Shown here: in pieces, positions 43,348-52,845 of the stretch | Position numbering within the stretch: position 1 is the first letter of the stretch | Layout of the letters: every line of letters starts with the position of its first letter | Assembly (NCBI GenBank): GCA_964522015.1 | Contig: CAZFST010000019.1 | Span: forward strand, 22,072 to 86,071 | DNA from: QQWI01 sp964522015 | GTDB lineage: Bacteria; Bacillota; Clostridia; Peptostreptococcales; Acidaminobacteraceae | Direction of reading: 5' to 3' | Length of the DNA stretch: 64,000 nt | The notes under the pieces: generated by a model | Told to the model about the DNA's origin: nothing | The model's input: only the letters and a program-made list of their open reading frames with translations | Database searches by the model: none | Made by a program: the position numbers and the translations under genes

Positions 43348-44089
43348 TATGCACGCCCATATTATCCACGGGGTAGATGATGGTCCAAAACAGATAGAGG
43401 GGTCGCTTGCTCTAATCCAGCAAGCCATTGATCAAGGGGTTTTAGAGATCATTGCCACACCACACTATCATCTGCCCACGTTTGATAATTACCACACCAA
43501 TACCCAGTATCAAGAGTTAGTACAAGTCATCAGGGCAAAAAATATGCCCATCACATTGCACCTTGGTAACGAGGTGTATGCAGATGAGCTTATTTTAACG
43601 CACCTAAAAAAGGGGTCAATCAACACCCTAGCAGGTTCTCGGTACATATTATTAGAACTACCTTTTTACAAACTATACCCCGTTCATCACGATTTAATCT
43701 TTCAACTTCAAAAGGAACACTACAAAGTCATACTGGCCCATGTGGACCGCTACCATTACTTTAAAGAATCCCCAGAGCTACTTAAGGGGCTTGTTGAAAA
43801 AGGTTGCTACACCCAGCTCAGCCAGGACTATGTGCTCAATAAACCAAAAGAAGCTAAGCGGTTGATCCAATCAGGTTTAATCAACTTAATTGCCAGCGAC
43901 ATGCATCATACAGAGAAACGGCCTAATCAACTACAACTCACCCGCCAGTTACTTGAAAGGCTAGTGGGTAAAGTCACCACAGACACCCTGTTAGCGACAA
44001 ATCCTAAGGCTGTCATAGAGGATGAGCCAATCACCCGTTTCAATATTCAACAACCAAAAAGAACTTGGCTCAGCCAATTAATTGGCTAG
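43340..44089 (+). CDS. CpsB/YwqE-type metal-dependent protein-tyrosine phosphatase
   Basis: 249-residue PHP-domain phosphatase. Metal-ligand motifs: DMHAHIIHGVDDGP, IATPHYH, LGNEVY, AHVDRYHYF and the final ASDMHHTEKRP. It removes phosphate from the tyrosine cluster of the CpsD kinase two genes downstream, the standard control on Wzy-type capsule assembly in Gram-positives. The start at 43340 overlaps the previous stop by 8 bases; no strong ribosome site is seen, consistent with coupling. Confidence 0.93.
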   Translation: MIDMHAHIIHGVDDGPKQIEGSLALIQQAIDQGVLEIIATPHYHLPTFDNYHTNTQYQELVQVIRAKNMPITLHLGNEVYADELILTHLKKGSINTLAGSRYILLELPFYKLYPVHHDLIFQLQKEHYKVILAHVDRYHYFKESPELLKGLVEKGCYTQLSQDYVLNKPKEAKRLIQSGLINLIASDMHHTEKRPNQLQLTRQLLERLVGKVTTDTLLATNPKAVIEDEPITRFNIQQPKRTWLSQLIG

Positions 44090-44114
44090 CGTCCTATTCA
44101 CTGAGGAGACAGCG

Positions 44115-44807
44115 ATGGAACAACAAGACTATGTAGAAATAGACCTAATCGAACTAGCACAGAAAATATTCAAGTTTTGGTGGTTGTTACTGCTGGCAGC
44201 AATCCTATGTGGCGGCTTGGCATTTTACGTCACTAAATATCACATCACACCCATCTTTGAAGCAAAGACCACCCTCTTTATCGGGAAAGAACAGGGTGCC
44301 CTTGCTGAACTTAGCCTCAACGAACTCAGTGTCGGCAACAAGCTGGTTACCGACTATACAGAATTGATACGCACCAACAGAGTACTGGAGCAGGTGATAA
44401 TCGACCTGAAACTAGATACCACAGCTGAAATTTTAAGAGAGAAAATCGATGTAAGCACGGTTAACGACTCGCGCTTTATTTATGTCTCCGTACAAGACCC
44501 ATCACCTAAAATGGCCCAGGCCATTGCGGATCAAGTCTCCATCATCCTTAAGGATAAAGCCGAAGAAATCGTCGGTGCTAAAAATGTCTATATCGTGGAC
44601 AAGGCCAAACTTCCTATTGTTCAAATTAGCCCGAGTAAAACAAAAAACACGGCAATCGCAGCAATCCTAGGTATAATGGTGGGCCTGGGTCTCATCTTTA
44701 TCAACATGATGCTCAACAACACCATTGAAAAAGACGAAGACATTGAAAAAGCCATCGGCATCAATGTCATCGGTATTATACCAAGCTTTAAGGGGGACCC
44801 ACGTTAA
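44115..44807 (+). CDS. CpsC/Wzz-type chain-length and kinase-activator membrane protein
   Basis: 230 residues with the Wzz topology: a short cytoplasmic N-terminus (EIDLIELAQKIFKFW), TM1 (WLLLLAAILCGGLAFYV), an extracellular domain with FEAKTTLFIGK, the Pro-rich PIVQISPSKTKN segment, and TM2 (IAAILGIMVGLGLIFINMML). In Gram-positives this protein sets chain length and activates the separate cytoplasmic kinase, encoded next with its ATG in the TAATG overlap. GAGGAG ribosome site. Confidence 0.92.
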   Translation: MEQQDYVEIDLIELAQKIFKFWWLLLLAAILCGGLAFYVTKYHITPIFEAKTTLFIGKEQGALAELSLNELSVGNKLVTDYTELIRTNRVLEQVIIDLKLDTTAEILREKIDVSTVNDSRFIYVSVQDPSPKMAQAIADQVSIILKDKAEEIVGAKNVYIVDKAKLPIVQISPSKTKNTAIAAILGIMVGLGLIFINMMLNNTIEKDEDIEKAIGINVIGIIPSFKGDPR

Positions 44808-45511
44808 TGTTCAGATCTAAATCGTTAATTGCCATCAACGAACCCCATAGCATGGCCACCGAATGTTACAAGATGTTTCGCACCAACCTCAACTACATGA
44901 ACTTAGATACCAAAAATCAAGTATTGCTCTTTACATCAAGCTTCACAGAAGAGGGCAAAACCACCAGCGTAGTCAATACAGCCGTAACCTATGCCCAGGC
45001 AGATAAAAAAGTTTTGGTCATAGAATGCGACTTAAGAAAAGCCAGAATTCATGAACTCTTTGATATTTCCCAAACTCCAGGGCTCAGCAACTGTCTTACA
45101 GATAATTTGGCTCTGGTAGACGTGGTTAATACCCTAGAAGAAATACCTAATCTCTTTGTGTTAACATCCGGAGCACTACCACCAAATCCTGCAGAAATAC
45201 TGGGTTCTAAAAAAATGGCAGACTTAATTGCCAAGGCCCGTACCGAATACGATGTGATCTTAATCGATGCACCACCGGTGCTGTCTGTATCAGATGCCAT
45301 GATTTTATCCAGTCTCGTAGATGGCGTGGTTTTAGTAGTGGCCGCTCATATCACCAAAAAAGATGAACTTAAAAAAGCCAAGAAGGCACTGGACCATGTA
45401 GGTGCTAAAATACTGGGCGTACTGATGACTAAAGCAGAAGTTAAGAATCGTAAGTACTATGCTTACTATGGTGATAATAGTAAAGGCAAGAATAAGCAAA
45501 CCAAGAGGTGA
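44807..45511 (+). CDS. CpsD/CapB-type bacterial tyrosine kinase
   Basis: 234-residue BY-kinase. Walker A SSFTEEGKTT, Walker A' VLVIECDLRKARIHELF, Walker B VILIDAPPV. The C-terminal tail has the tyrosine cluster KYYAYYGDN, shorter than that of many CpsD proteins. Works with the CpsC-like protein to regulate polymerisation and export and is reset by the CpsB-like phosphatase. Confidence 0.94.
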   Translation: MFRSKSLIAINEPHSMATECYKMFRTNLNYMNLDTKNQVLLFTSSFTEEGKTTSVVNTAVTYAQADKKVLVIECDLRKARIHELFDISQTPGLSNCLTDNLALVDVVNTLEEIPNLFVLTSGALPPNPAEILGSKKMADLIAKARTEYDVILIDAPPVLSVSDAMILSSLVDGVVLVVAAHITKKDELKKAKKALDHVGAKILGVLMTKAEVKNRKYYAYYGDNSKGKNKQTKR

Positions 45512-45515
45512 AGTG

Positions 45516-46041
45516 GTGAACTCGGAAATTCTAATGTATCAGACGGATGATGGATCAACCAAAATAGAAGTCAGAATAGAAGTCAGAATAGAAGATGAAA
45601 CGGTATGGCTGCGTCAAGCTCAAATGGCTGAGTTATTCCAGACTTCAACACAAAACATCACCATGCATATAAAGAATGTCTATGATGAGGTTGTAGTAGA
45701 GGCAGAGTCAACTTGTAAGGAACCCTTACAAGTTCGCCAAGAAGGCGATAGAACGGTAAAAGGAAGACTAAAACCTATAATCTGGACATGATCATCTCTG
45801 TAGGCTATCGGGTCAAATCCCTTCGCGGAACTCAGCATTGATTATGACCTAAGAGCTTCAGAGTCTATTGAATTTTTCAGAATCGTACGGAATAAAATGC
45901 ACTTTGCAGCCGATGGGCACACGGCAGCTGGAATATGAGAAATACAAAGAACGAAGCAAAGATCAGATAACCCGTGTGGAAAGAGACTTTTTAGAAAGTA
46001 TGAAAGAGACTCAGAAAAAACTTGAAATGAACAAAAGATAA
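45516..46041 (+). pseudogene. Broken rhuM-family gene inside the capsule operon
   Basis: A GTG with a GAGGTGA site opens a frame with the RhuM N-terminus (QTDDGSTKIEVR; ETVWLRQAQMAELFQTS, then NITMHI). It shifts frame near 45770: YNLDMIISVGYRVKSLRGTQ is in another frame. A third segment (DYDLRASESIEFFRIVRNKM, then HFAA) follows after a deletion, and a fourth frame encodes the C-terminal coiled coil (YEKYKERSKDQITRVERDFL), ending at 46041. All are RhuM/Fic-associated family pieces, so this is a decayed insertion of a mobile-element-associated gene. The sequence reads IEVR twice because of a 12-bp duplication. Confidence 0.85.
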
Positions 46042-46062
46042 GTGCAATTAGGGGGTGGCTGT

Positions 46063-47475
46063 ATGATTAGATGGAGAAAGCGTATTAGAAGACTGACCTA
46101 TCTGTTTGCAGATGGTGTGAGCATATTGATTGCTTTTCAAGTAGCAATGAATCTCTATACCGATCTACTTGGGCGCAAATTTTACTTTAGTCCACTTGAA
46201 GTATTCGCTTTAATTGTAATGCTTGGCTTTGCTTACATAGGTGCCCCTCTAGCGGTAAATCTATATGATGAATCCATGATAGAAGAGCGTTTTATAACCC
46301 TTAGAGTTCAGGTTAAAACTGTCCTAAGCATTACCGTAGCAATCCTACTTGTGACGTCCCTACTCTTTATTTTGCATATGCCACTGCCGCGGTTGTTCTT
46401 GTTGTTTTTTACTTTGGTCTATTATGTCCTGTATATCATCAATAAAATCATTTTACTTAAATTAGTCCATGGCAATCAAAACCATAGTAAGGCTGATAGA
46501 CAGATCTTAATTGTCGGTTGTAATGGTAAGGGACGCAGGTATATTAACGAAATTCACAAGCACAAATACTTAAGTTTTAATATCCCTGGTTACGTCTGTG
46601 TAGGTGACGAAGAAGGGTATGATGGACTGGATTGTCTTGGCAGCATTGACGATTTACCAAGGCTTGCTCGAAAATATCAAATTGATGAGATTGCTGTGTC
46701 AAAACCCCTGGGTTGTCATCCAAGTCTAAAAGTCATGTTGGATGAATGCCAAGGTATGGGCATCACCATCACTATGTTGTTAGAAACCTATAATGAAAGT
46801 AAAACCAAGGCCCATGTGGCCATGGTTGGCTCCGTTGCCGTTCTTAAGTTTCACACAGTTAGCTTAAATGAAAGTCAGATATTCGCAAAGCGTATTCTGG
46901 ATTTAATCGGTGCCTCAGCTGGCATGTTACTATTTGGTATGGCATTTTTAGTACTTGGCCCACTGATTAAACTGGAAACCCCAGGGCCTATCATTTTCAA
47001 GCAGATTAGGGTTGGTAAAAACGGCCGTGAATTTGAAATTTGGAAGTTTAGATCCATGGGTGTTAATGCAGAAGCTCAAAAGGCTACTTTAATGGCTTGT
47101 AATGAAATGGGTGGTCATATGTTTAAAATGACCAACGACCCCCGTGTCACCCGCATTGGTGCTTTTATTAGAAAGACTAGCCTGGACGAGCTACCCCAGT
47201 TTTACAATGTTTTAAAAGGGGATATGAGCCTTGTGGGCACTCGGCCACCTACTATTAATGAAGTCAAAGCCTACGAACAACATCATCATAAACGAATCTC
47301 TATCAACCCGGGCATTACGGGGATGTGGCAGATCAGTGGCCGCTCTGACATTACAGACTTTGAAGAAGTGGTGAAGCTAGATAGCGAGTATATCGCTAAA
47401 TGGACACTTTGGAGTGATGTGAAGATATTGGTTAAGACGGTGGAAGTGGTGTTGGGGAGACGTGGGAGTAAGTAA
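46063..47475 (+). CDS. Undecaprenyl-phosphate sugar phosphotransferase (initiating transferase, CpsE/WcaJ type)
   Basis: 470 residues. About four N-terminal membrane helices, a central CoA-binding-like domain (ILIVGCNGKGRRYINEI), one more helix, then the catalytic bacterial sugar transferase domain: KRILDLIGASAG, GPIIFKQIRVGKNGREFEIW followed by KFRSM, DELPQFYNVLKGDMSLVGTR and GITGMWQISGRSD. Transfers the first sugar-phosphate, often glucose, to undecaprenyl phosphate. The start at 46063 follows an AGGGGGTGG site. Confidence 0.94.
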   Translation: MIRWRKRIRRLTYLFADGVSILIAFQVAMNLYTDLLGRKFYFSPLEVFALIVMLGFAYIGAPLAVNLYDESMIEERFITLRVQVKTVLSITVAILLVTSLLFILHMPLPRLFLLFFTLVYYVLYIINKIILLKLVHGNQNHSKADRQILIVGCNGKGRRYINEIHKHKYLSFNIPGYVCVGDEEGYDGLDCLGSIDDLPRLARKYQIDEIAVSKPLGCHPSLKVMLDECQGMGITITMLLETYNESKTKAHVAMVGSVAVLKFHTVSLNESQIFAKRILDLIGASAGMLLFGMAFLVLGPLIKLETPGPIIFKQIRVGKNGREFEIWKFRSMGVNAEAQKATLMACNEMGGHMFKMTNDPRVTRIGAFIRKTSLDELPQFYNVLKGDMSLVGTRPPTINEVKAYEQHHHKRISINPGITGMWQISGRSDITDFEEVVKLDSEYIAKWTLWSDVKILVKTVEVVLGRRGSK

Positions 47476-47540
47476 ATTCAGTCTATTAGCAGGGCATATA
47501 GCTCTGGCTAATTAATAGGAAATAGCGTAAGGATGAATAA

Positions 47541-48008
47541 ATGGCTAATAAGAGACGTAAACCAAGAATTTGTTTTGTATCATCATCAGGTGGACATTGG
47601 GAACAACTACAAAAGCTTGAACCACTTGCGGATAAATATTCCGGTTTTTTTGTAACTGAGAAGACTCGATTTGGAGCAAAACTAGGTAAGTATTTTCTAT
47701 TGCAAACAGACCTAAAGGATAAGTATATGCCTTTAAAAATGATGTGGAATGCTTTCTATAGCTTACTCATATGGATAATTGAGCGTCCAGATTATGTTGT
47801 TACCACTGGGACGATGGTTGCATATCCGTTTTATTTGCTTTCAGTTGTTTTTAAGAAAAAATTTGTGTTTATTGAGACCTTTGGCCGTGCAAATATGCCT
47901 ACTGTTGCAGGTAAAAAAATGGAAAAGCATTCGGACCTTTTTATTGTCCAGTGGGAGTCACAAAAGCAACATTATGATAAAGCGATTTATGGGGGGTGTC
48001 TCTATTGA
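47541..48008 (+). CDS. PssD/Alg14-like glycosyltransferase subunit
   Basis: 155 residues. ICFVSSSGGHWEQLQKL and the C-terminal KKFVFIETFGRAN are the signatures of the Alg14/PssD membrane-anchoring subunit. It pairs with the following PssE/Alg13-like subunit to add the second sugar to the lipid-linked precursor. The ends overlap (TTGA). Confidence 0.92.
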   Translation: MANKRRKPRICFVSSSGGHWEQLQKLEPLADKYSGFFVTEKTRFGAKLGKYFLLQTDLKDKYMPLKMMWNAFYSLLIWIIERPDYVVTTGTMVAYPFYLLSVVFKKKFVFIETFGRANMPTVAGKKMEKHSDLFIVQWESQKQHYDKAIYGGCLY

Positions 48009-48514
48009 TTTTCGTCACTGTAGGTTCACGTAATTACCCCTTTGATAGGCTGTTTAAGAAATTAGATGAGCTGTTTGAAAAAGGTGTTTTAAAAGGGACA
48101 ATGTTTGCTCAAATAGGAACTTCTACCTACAAGCCTCAAAATTTTGAGTATAAAGATTTTATTTCGCCTGCTGAATTTGATAGTAATATTTCTGAGTGTT
48201 CATTAGTGATTACTCATGGTGCATCAGGCTCGATTATGAAGGCGCTCAATGCGGGTAAAAAAGTCATAGCTGTTACTAGGCTTGAAAAATATGGTGAGCA
48301 CATTAACGATCACCAGATACAAAATAATGAAGCCTTTGCTCTAAATAAGTACGTGTTAGCGGTTTATGAGATGGAAGAGTTAGAAGCTGCGTTAAGTAAT
48401 ATAACTAGTGGTGAAGCAGATTTAGTCAAATGGGAAAATGAAGATCCGATGGCTATTGTGAAGCTGGTTGATGAATTTATAAAAAGTACATGGGTGGATA
48501 CTATAAATGAATAG
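48005..48514 (+). CDS. PssE/Alg13-like glycosyltransferase catalytic subunit
   Basis: 169 residues: IFVTVGSRNYPFDRLFKK at the N-terminus, then SLVITHGASGSIMKALNAGK and VIAVTRLEKYGEHINDHQ, the Alg13/PssE nucleotide-sugar-binding pattern (GT28 family). A TTG start at 48005 gives the exact conserved N-terminus and a GGGGGG site at 8 bases; a GTG three codons upstream is possible. Works as a heterodimer with the preceding protein. Confidence 0.9.
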   Translation: MIFVTVGSRNYPFDRLFKKLDELFEKGVLKGTMFAQIGTSTYKPQNFEYKDFISPAEFDSNISECSLVITHGASGSIMKALNAGKKVIAVTRLEKYGEHINDHQIQNNEAFALNKYVLAVYEMEELEAALSNITSGEADLVKWENEDPMAIVKLVDEFIKSTWVDTINE

Positions 48515-49370
48515 AACGATTTTTTTGCGCAAGCTTAAGTATAATCTTAGGTTTTTACCAGATTGTTTTTATCTTCAATTGTACTATTTTTTCATTTTTA
48601 AGAAGTTCTTTAGTCTGAAAAACCCAAAAGCATATAGCGAAAAATTGAATTGGCTAAAACTTAAATTTTATGACGAATCATACCATAAATTGGTGGATAA
48701 GTTTGCTGTCAAGGCCTATGTGGGCAATCTTATTGGAGAACAATTTGTAATACCAACCCTTGGTGTTTGGAACTCTTTTGATGATATAGATTTTGATGAA
48801 TTGCCTCAATGTTTTGTTCTAAAATGTACGCACGACTCTGCTGGTGTTATAATTGTCCATGATAAAGAGTCATTAGATATTAATAAAACAAGAAATCACA
48901 TTAACGAATTACTATCATATGAATTTCACCATTTTGCCAGAGAGTGGGTTTATAAAGGGATTAGACCTCGTATTATTGCTGAACAATATATTGTTGATTC
49001 TAATTGTAATGATTTACTTGACTATAAATTTTTCTGTTTTAATGGAGAAGTGAAAATTATCTCTGTTTATTGCGATAGGACAATAAATCAGACAAAACGA
49101 AGGTTCTTTGATATAGACTTTAATCCAATTGATATTAAAGATAATAACTATCATGGTGAAGTTATTATTAATAAGCCCAAATGTTTCGAACTTATGCTTG
49201 ATATTGCGACAAAATTGTCCCAAAACACGCCACATGTAAGAGTTGATTTGTATGAAGTAAATGGACGTGTTTACTTTGGTGAGTTTACATTTTTTCACCA
49301 TGGTGGCTTTGGAAAATTTGATCCAATAGAGTATGATTACAGAATCGGAGATTGGCTTAAATTGCCATGA
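48507..49370 (+). CDS. TupA-like ATP-grasp protein
   Basis: 287 residues. The motifs AYSEKLNWLKLKFYDES, KLVDKFAVKAYV, CFVLKCTHDSAG, RIIAEQYI, DYKFFCFNGEVK and VRVDLYEVNGRVYFGEFTF match the TupA-like ATPgrasp family common in capsule and O-antigen loci, thought to ligate an amino acid or similar group to a sugar of the polymer. Overlaps the previous gene by 8 bases. From here to about 57 kb base composition is clearly more AT-rich. Confidence 0.88.
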   Translation: MNRTIFLRKLKYNLRFLPDCFYLQLYYFFIFKKFFSLKNPKAYSEKLNWLKLKFYDESYHKLVDKFAVKAYVGNLIGEQFVIPTLGVWNSFDDIDFDELPQCFVLKCTHDSAGVIIVHDKESLDINKTRNHINELLSYEFHHFAREWVYKGIRPRIIAEQYIVDSNCNDLLDYKFFCFNGEVKIISVYCDRTINQTKRRFFDIDFNPIDIKDNNYHGEVIINKPKCFELMLDIATKLSQNTPHVRVDLYEVNGRVYFGEFTFFHHGGFGKFDPIEYDYRIGDWLKLP

Positions 49371-49401
49371 AAAATATTTTTTAATATCCTGGAGGGTTAT
49401 T

Positions 49402-50493
49402 TTGAAAAGAAAGGTGCTTATATTGCCAACAGCAGGTTTTGGAGTAGATGGAATTTCAAATGTTGTGATAAGCCATATAAATGGCATTGAAAATGTTGAG
49501 ATTGTTCTCTTAGTGACTAAAAGAATTTGTGATGATAATTCATTTAAGGCCCAAATGGATAAAGTTGGTAAAAAATGCGCTGTTATAGCCTTCAAAAGAA
49601 GCGATGTATTATCTTATTTCTTTGAGTTGCTTTCTTTTATTAGAAAATCAAAATTTGATTTTGTTCATATACACGGAAGTAGCTCTTTGATGTCACTTGA
49701 ACTATTAGTATCATATGTAGGTGGTGTAAAAAATCGGATAACGCATAGCCATAATACTACGTGCAATCATTTATTGCTAAATAAGTTGCTTAAGCCTATA
49801 TTTCATTTATTGACTACAATACGACTAGCGTGTGGAACAGATGCAGGGAAATGGTTATATGGAAATAGAGACTTTACGATAATTAACAACGGCATTGATG
49901 TTGAAAAATTCATATTTAACAGTGTGAGTAGGGATCAAGTTCGTTCAGAACTCAAAGTAAGAGATAATATGGTGATTGGACATGTCGGAGCATTCAATGA
50001 ACAAAAAAATCATAAATTTCTGATTGGAGTTTTCTCTGAAGTGGTTAAAATATGCAAAAATAGTATACTTGTATTGGTAGGTGATGGAAGTAAACGAACA
50101 GAAATAGAAGAGTTAGTTCAAAAAATGAAACTTGAAGGGCATGTGATGTTCTTAGGCAGACGAAATGACGTAAATCAGTTACTCTCTGGTTTTGATATAA
50201 TGGTACTACCTTCTATACACGAAGGCCTTCCATTGGTTGCAATAGAGTGGCAGGCTGCAGGGTTGCCGATTATCGCGTCTGATTGTGTTACAAAAGAGGT
50301 TAAGCTAACAGAATTAATTACATTTATGAATTTGAATCAGAGTCATATTGAATGGGCTAAAGCCATTATAGTTGAAACTACAAAGTATTGTCAGAATAAT
50401 AGATCTCACTACAATGCCTTGATTAAGGATGAAGGTTTTGATACTACTGATGCAATAAAAAAGCTTGGAACTTTATATGAAAAGTGTAATTAA
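49402..50493 (+). CDS. Glycosyltransferase family 4 protein
   Basis: 363 residues, GT-B fold. FGVDGISNVVISHINGI at the N-terminus, TIINNGIDVEKF, VIGHVGAFNEQKNHKFLI, VLVGDGSKR and the C-terminal LPSIHEGLPLVAIEWQAAGLP (EX7E region). Adds a sugar to the growing repeat unit; donor and linkage cannot be read from sequence. TTG start with an ideal GGAGG site. Confidence 0.9.
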   Translation: MKRKVLILPTAGFGVDGISNVVISHINGIENVEIVLLVTKRICDDNSFKAQMDKVGKKCAVIAFKRSDVLSYFFELLSFIRKSKFDFVHIHGSSSLMSLELLVSYVGGVKNRITHSHNTTCNHLLLNKLLKPIFHLLTTIRLACGTDAGKWLYGNRDFTIINNGIDVEKFIFNSVSRDQVRSELKVRDNMVIGHVGAFNEQKNHKFLIGVFSEVVKICKNSILVLVGDGSKRTEIEELVQKMKLEGHVMFLGRRNDVNQLLSGFDIMVLPSIHEGLPLVAIEWQAAGLPIIASDCVTKEVKLTELITFMNLNQSHIEWAKAIIVETTKYCQNNRSHYNALIKDEGFDTTDAIKKLGTLYEKCN

Positions 50494-50533
50494 ATACAGA
50501 GGTTCATTTTAATAATCAGTTTGGAGTTGTGTG

Positions 50534-51622
50534 ATGCGAAAAATATGCATTGTAACAAGAGGTTTAGGTGCTGGTGGAGCTGAAAGAGTAATTAGTTATA
50601 TAGCTAATTATTTATGCTCAATTGGGATAGAAGTAATCATCTTACCAATATTTAGCGATAATGTGTTCTATGAGTTTAATGAGAGAGTAAAATTTCATTC
50701 GTTCGCTAAATTTTCGAGTAAGTTAAGAAAGTACTTTGAAGTCAGAAAGAAAATCATAAAGGATTGTCCAGATTTAGTTCTAGCTTTACCAGAAGAAATT
50801 GGTATCTATTTAACTCTAGTTTTACTCTTAACTAAAATACCAGTTATTACATCTGAACGAAATGATCCCAATATTTTTCCTCAAAAGAATATTACACGAT
50901 TTTTAAGACATATTTCATATTTTTTTGTTGATGGAATAGTCTTTCAAACAAAAACAGCACAATCATATTTCTCACAGAGAATTCAAAACAAGTCAGTTGT
51001 TATTCCCAACCCAATTGATCTTAAAATGTTGCCTGATATAGACGAAGACAGGAAAGACAATATAATAGTTTCCGCAGGTAGACTTGAAGAACAGAAGAAT
51101 TTCACTATGCTCATTGAAGCATTTGGAAAATTTCAACTGAAGTACCCTAACTATCAACTGCTTATCTATGGTGAAGGTTCTCAACGTAAATTTCTTGAAG
51201 AAAAAGCTAAAAATAAAATAAATAACATAAGTAAGTTTAGTATGCCTGGAACAGTTAAGAATCTACCTGAAGCAATTAAAAAAGCAAAGATTTTTGCTTT
51301 AACTTCAGATTACGAAGGAATGCCGAATGTTTTAATTGAAGCAATGGCAATGGGTCTAGTTGTTGTATCGACAAAATGTCCATCAGGAGGACCGGAAGAG
51401 CTTATTACTGATGGTGTATCTGGATTTTTGGTTGAAACAAATGATGTACAAGCGCTATATGCCGTCTTTTGCAAAATTGCCGAAGACAGTTTTTGTGAAG
51501 ATATAATGAAGTTGGAAGCATTGAAATCTAGTAAAAAGTATGATATGGACCATATTTTAAAGACATGGTTAGAGTATATAAAAAATGTTGTAGAAGACAA
51601 AAAGGTGAATAAATGCACATAG
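50534..51622 (+). CDS. Glycosyltransferase family 4 protein
   Basis: 362 residues, GT-B fold: GLGAGGAERVISYIANYL, VIPNPIDLKMLPD, IIVSAGRLEEQKNFTMLIEA, LIYGEGSQRK and the FALTSDYEGMPNVLIEAMAM EX7E region, as in N-acetylgalactosamine- or galactosyl-transferases of capsule loci. Overlaps the following wzy-like gene by 10 bases. Confidence 0.92.
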   Translation: MRKICIVTRGLGAGGAERVISYIANYLCSIGIEVIILPIFSDNVFYEFNERVKFHSFAKFSSKLRKYFEVRKKIIKDCPDLVLALPEEIGIYLTLVLLLTKIPVITSERNDPNIFPQKNITRFLRHISYFFVDGIVFQTKTAQSYFSQRIQNKSVVIPNPIDLKMLPDIDEDRKDNIIVSAGRLEEQKNFTMLIEAFGKFQLKYPNYQLLIYGEGSQRKFLEEKAKNKINNISKFSMPGTVKNLPEAIKKAKIFALTSDYEGMPNVLIEAMAMGLVVVSTKCPSGGPEELITDGVSGFLVETNDVQALYAVFCKIAEDSFCEDIMKLEALKSSKKYDMDHILKTWLEYIKNVVEDKKVNKCT

Positions 51623-52845
51623 TATGGTTAATTACATTTTTACTAATTATATTCGAAAATCCAGTCACGACCATTTTTTCGATATTTAGCAATATTGATG
51701 AACTTGTCTTTATTATCTGTATATGTTTATTTTTGATTTCTTTTCTTCAAAACAACGGTAGAGTCTATGTTATAAGACTCAACAGAGAAACGTGGATTTC
51801 TTTATCTTTTTTTACATTGTTTGTTTTGGTTGCGATTCTAAGTACTATAAATAGCGATGTGAATCCAAAGTTCGATGTAATTGTCAGGGACTTCATCGCA
51901 TTTAGCAAGTTCTTTATTACTTATTATTCGTTAAGCTACTTGTTTATTAATAAAATGGACGCAAGGTCAATGAAGTTAATAACATCAACATCAGAAATAA
52001 TCATAACAGTAATTTTTTTATTTGGAATTTTTAACATCGTTGGACTGACACCGCATATGTCTTTATCTGTAAGAAATGGGCTTAATGCGTACAAATTTAT
52101 ATATTCACATTATACATTTTTAGTATCAAGTGTAGTCTTAATGCTTGCTCAAGTCATTGTTGGACGTAATCAGCTTCTTAATAAATATACATTAATGGCC
52201 AATTTGATTTTACTTATGACGCTAAGGAACAAAGCATATGTAGTAGTTGGAATTTACTTCACTCTTGTTATATTAGTTAATTTGTTGAAATACAAGGAAA
52301 TAAAAGTGGATTGGAAATACATTGGTTTCGGTATCTTTGGAACATTTATTCTTTCTTATGAGAAGCTGATTGAAACGATGAGCCACGGGTTAAAAGCAGC
52401 GAGACCAGCGCTCTATATTGTTGGTTATAGCATTGCGAGTGATTATTTTCCATTTGGCTCTGGATTCGGCACTTTTGCTACATATATTTCGGGGAAATAT
52501 TACTCTCCGCTTTATTCAATGTATGATATAGATACTGTATGGGGAATTACATCTGAGAAGTTCAATTATATAGCGGATACATTTTGGCCTGCTGTTTATG
52601 GACAATTTGGTGTTATGGGATTCGCTTTTTATTTACTTGCTATCTATTTTTTATTTAAGTCTGTTCTTGTTAAACATAAAAGCAGATATCAAGTTTATAG
52701 CATAATATTGCTAATTTCATATATATTGACTGCAAGTTTTGTAGAAGCCTTCATTACAAACGTAAGCGGAGTTTCATTTGGTGTCTTTTTCGCCCTTTTT
52801 TTAGGGAATGGAGTTTCATCAGAAAAATATGATATTAAAATATAA
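51613..52845 (+). CDS. Wzy-like polysaccharide polymerase (O-antigen ligase/polymerase family)
   Basis: 410 residues, about ten to eleven predicted membrane helices with a large extracellular loop before the last pair (about 270-330, ASDYFPFGSGFGTFATYISG). The GSGFGTF motif is typical of EpsG/Wzy-type polymerases. Highly divergent as a class, so the assignment rests on topology, the loop motif and the locus. Confidence 0.82.
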   Translation: MHIVWLITFLLIIFENPVTTIFSIFSNIDELVFIICICLFLISFLQNNGRVYVIRLNRETWISLSFFTLFVLVAILSTINSDVNPKFDVIVRDFIAFSKFFITYYSLSYLFINKMDARSMKLITSTSEIIITVIFLFGIFNIVGLTPHMSLSVRNGLNAYKFIYSHYTFLVSSVVLMLAQVIVGRNQLLNKYTLMANLILLMTLRNKAYVVVGIYFTLVILVNLLKYKEIKVDWKYIGFGIFGTFILSYEKLIETMSHGLKAARPALYIVGYSIASDYFPFGSGFGTFATYISGKYYSPLYSMYDIDTVWGITSEKFNYIADTFWPAVYGQFGVMGFAFYLLAIYFLFKSVLVKHKSRYQVYSIILLISYILTASFVEAFITNVSGVSFGVFFALFLGNGVSSEKYDIKI

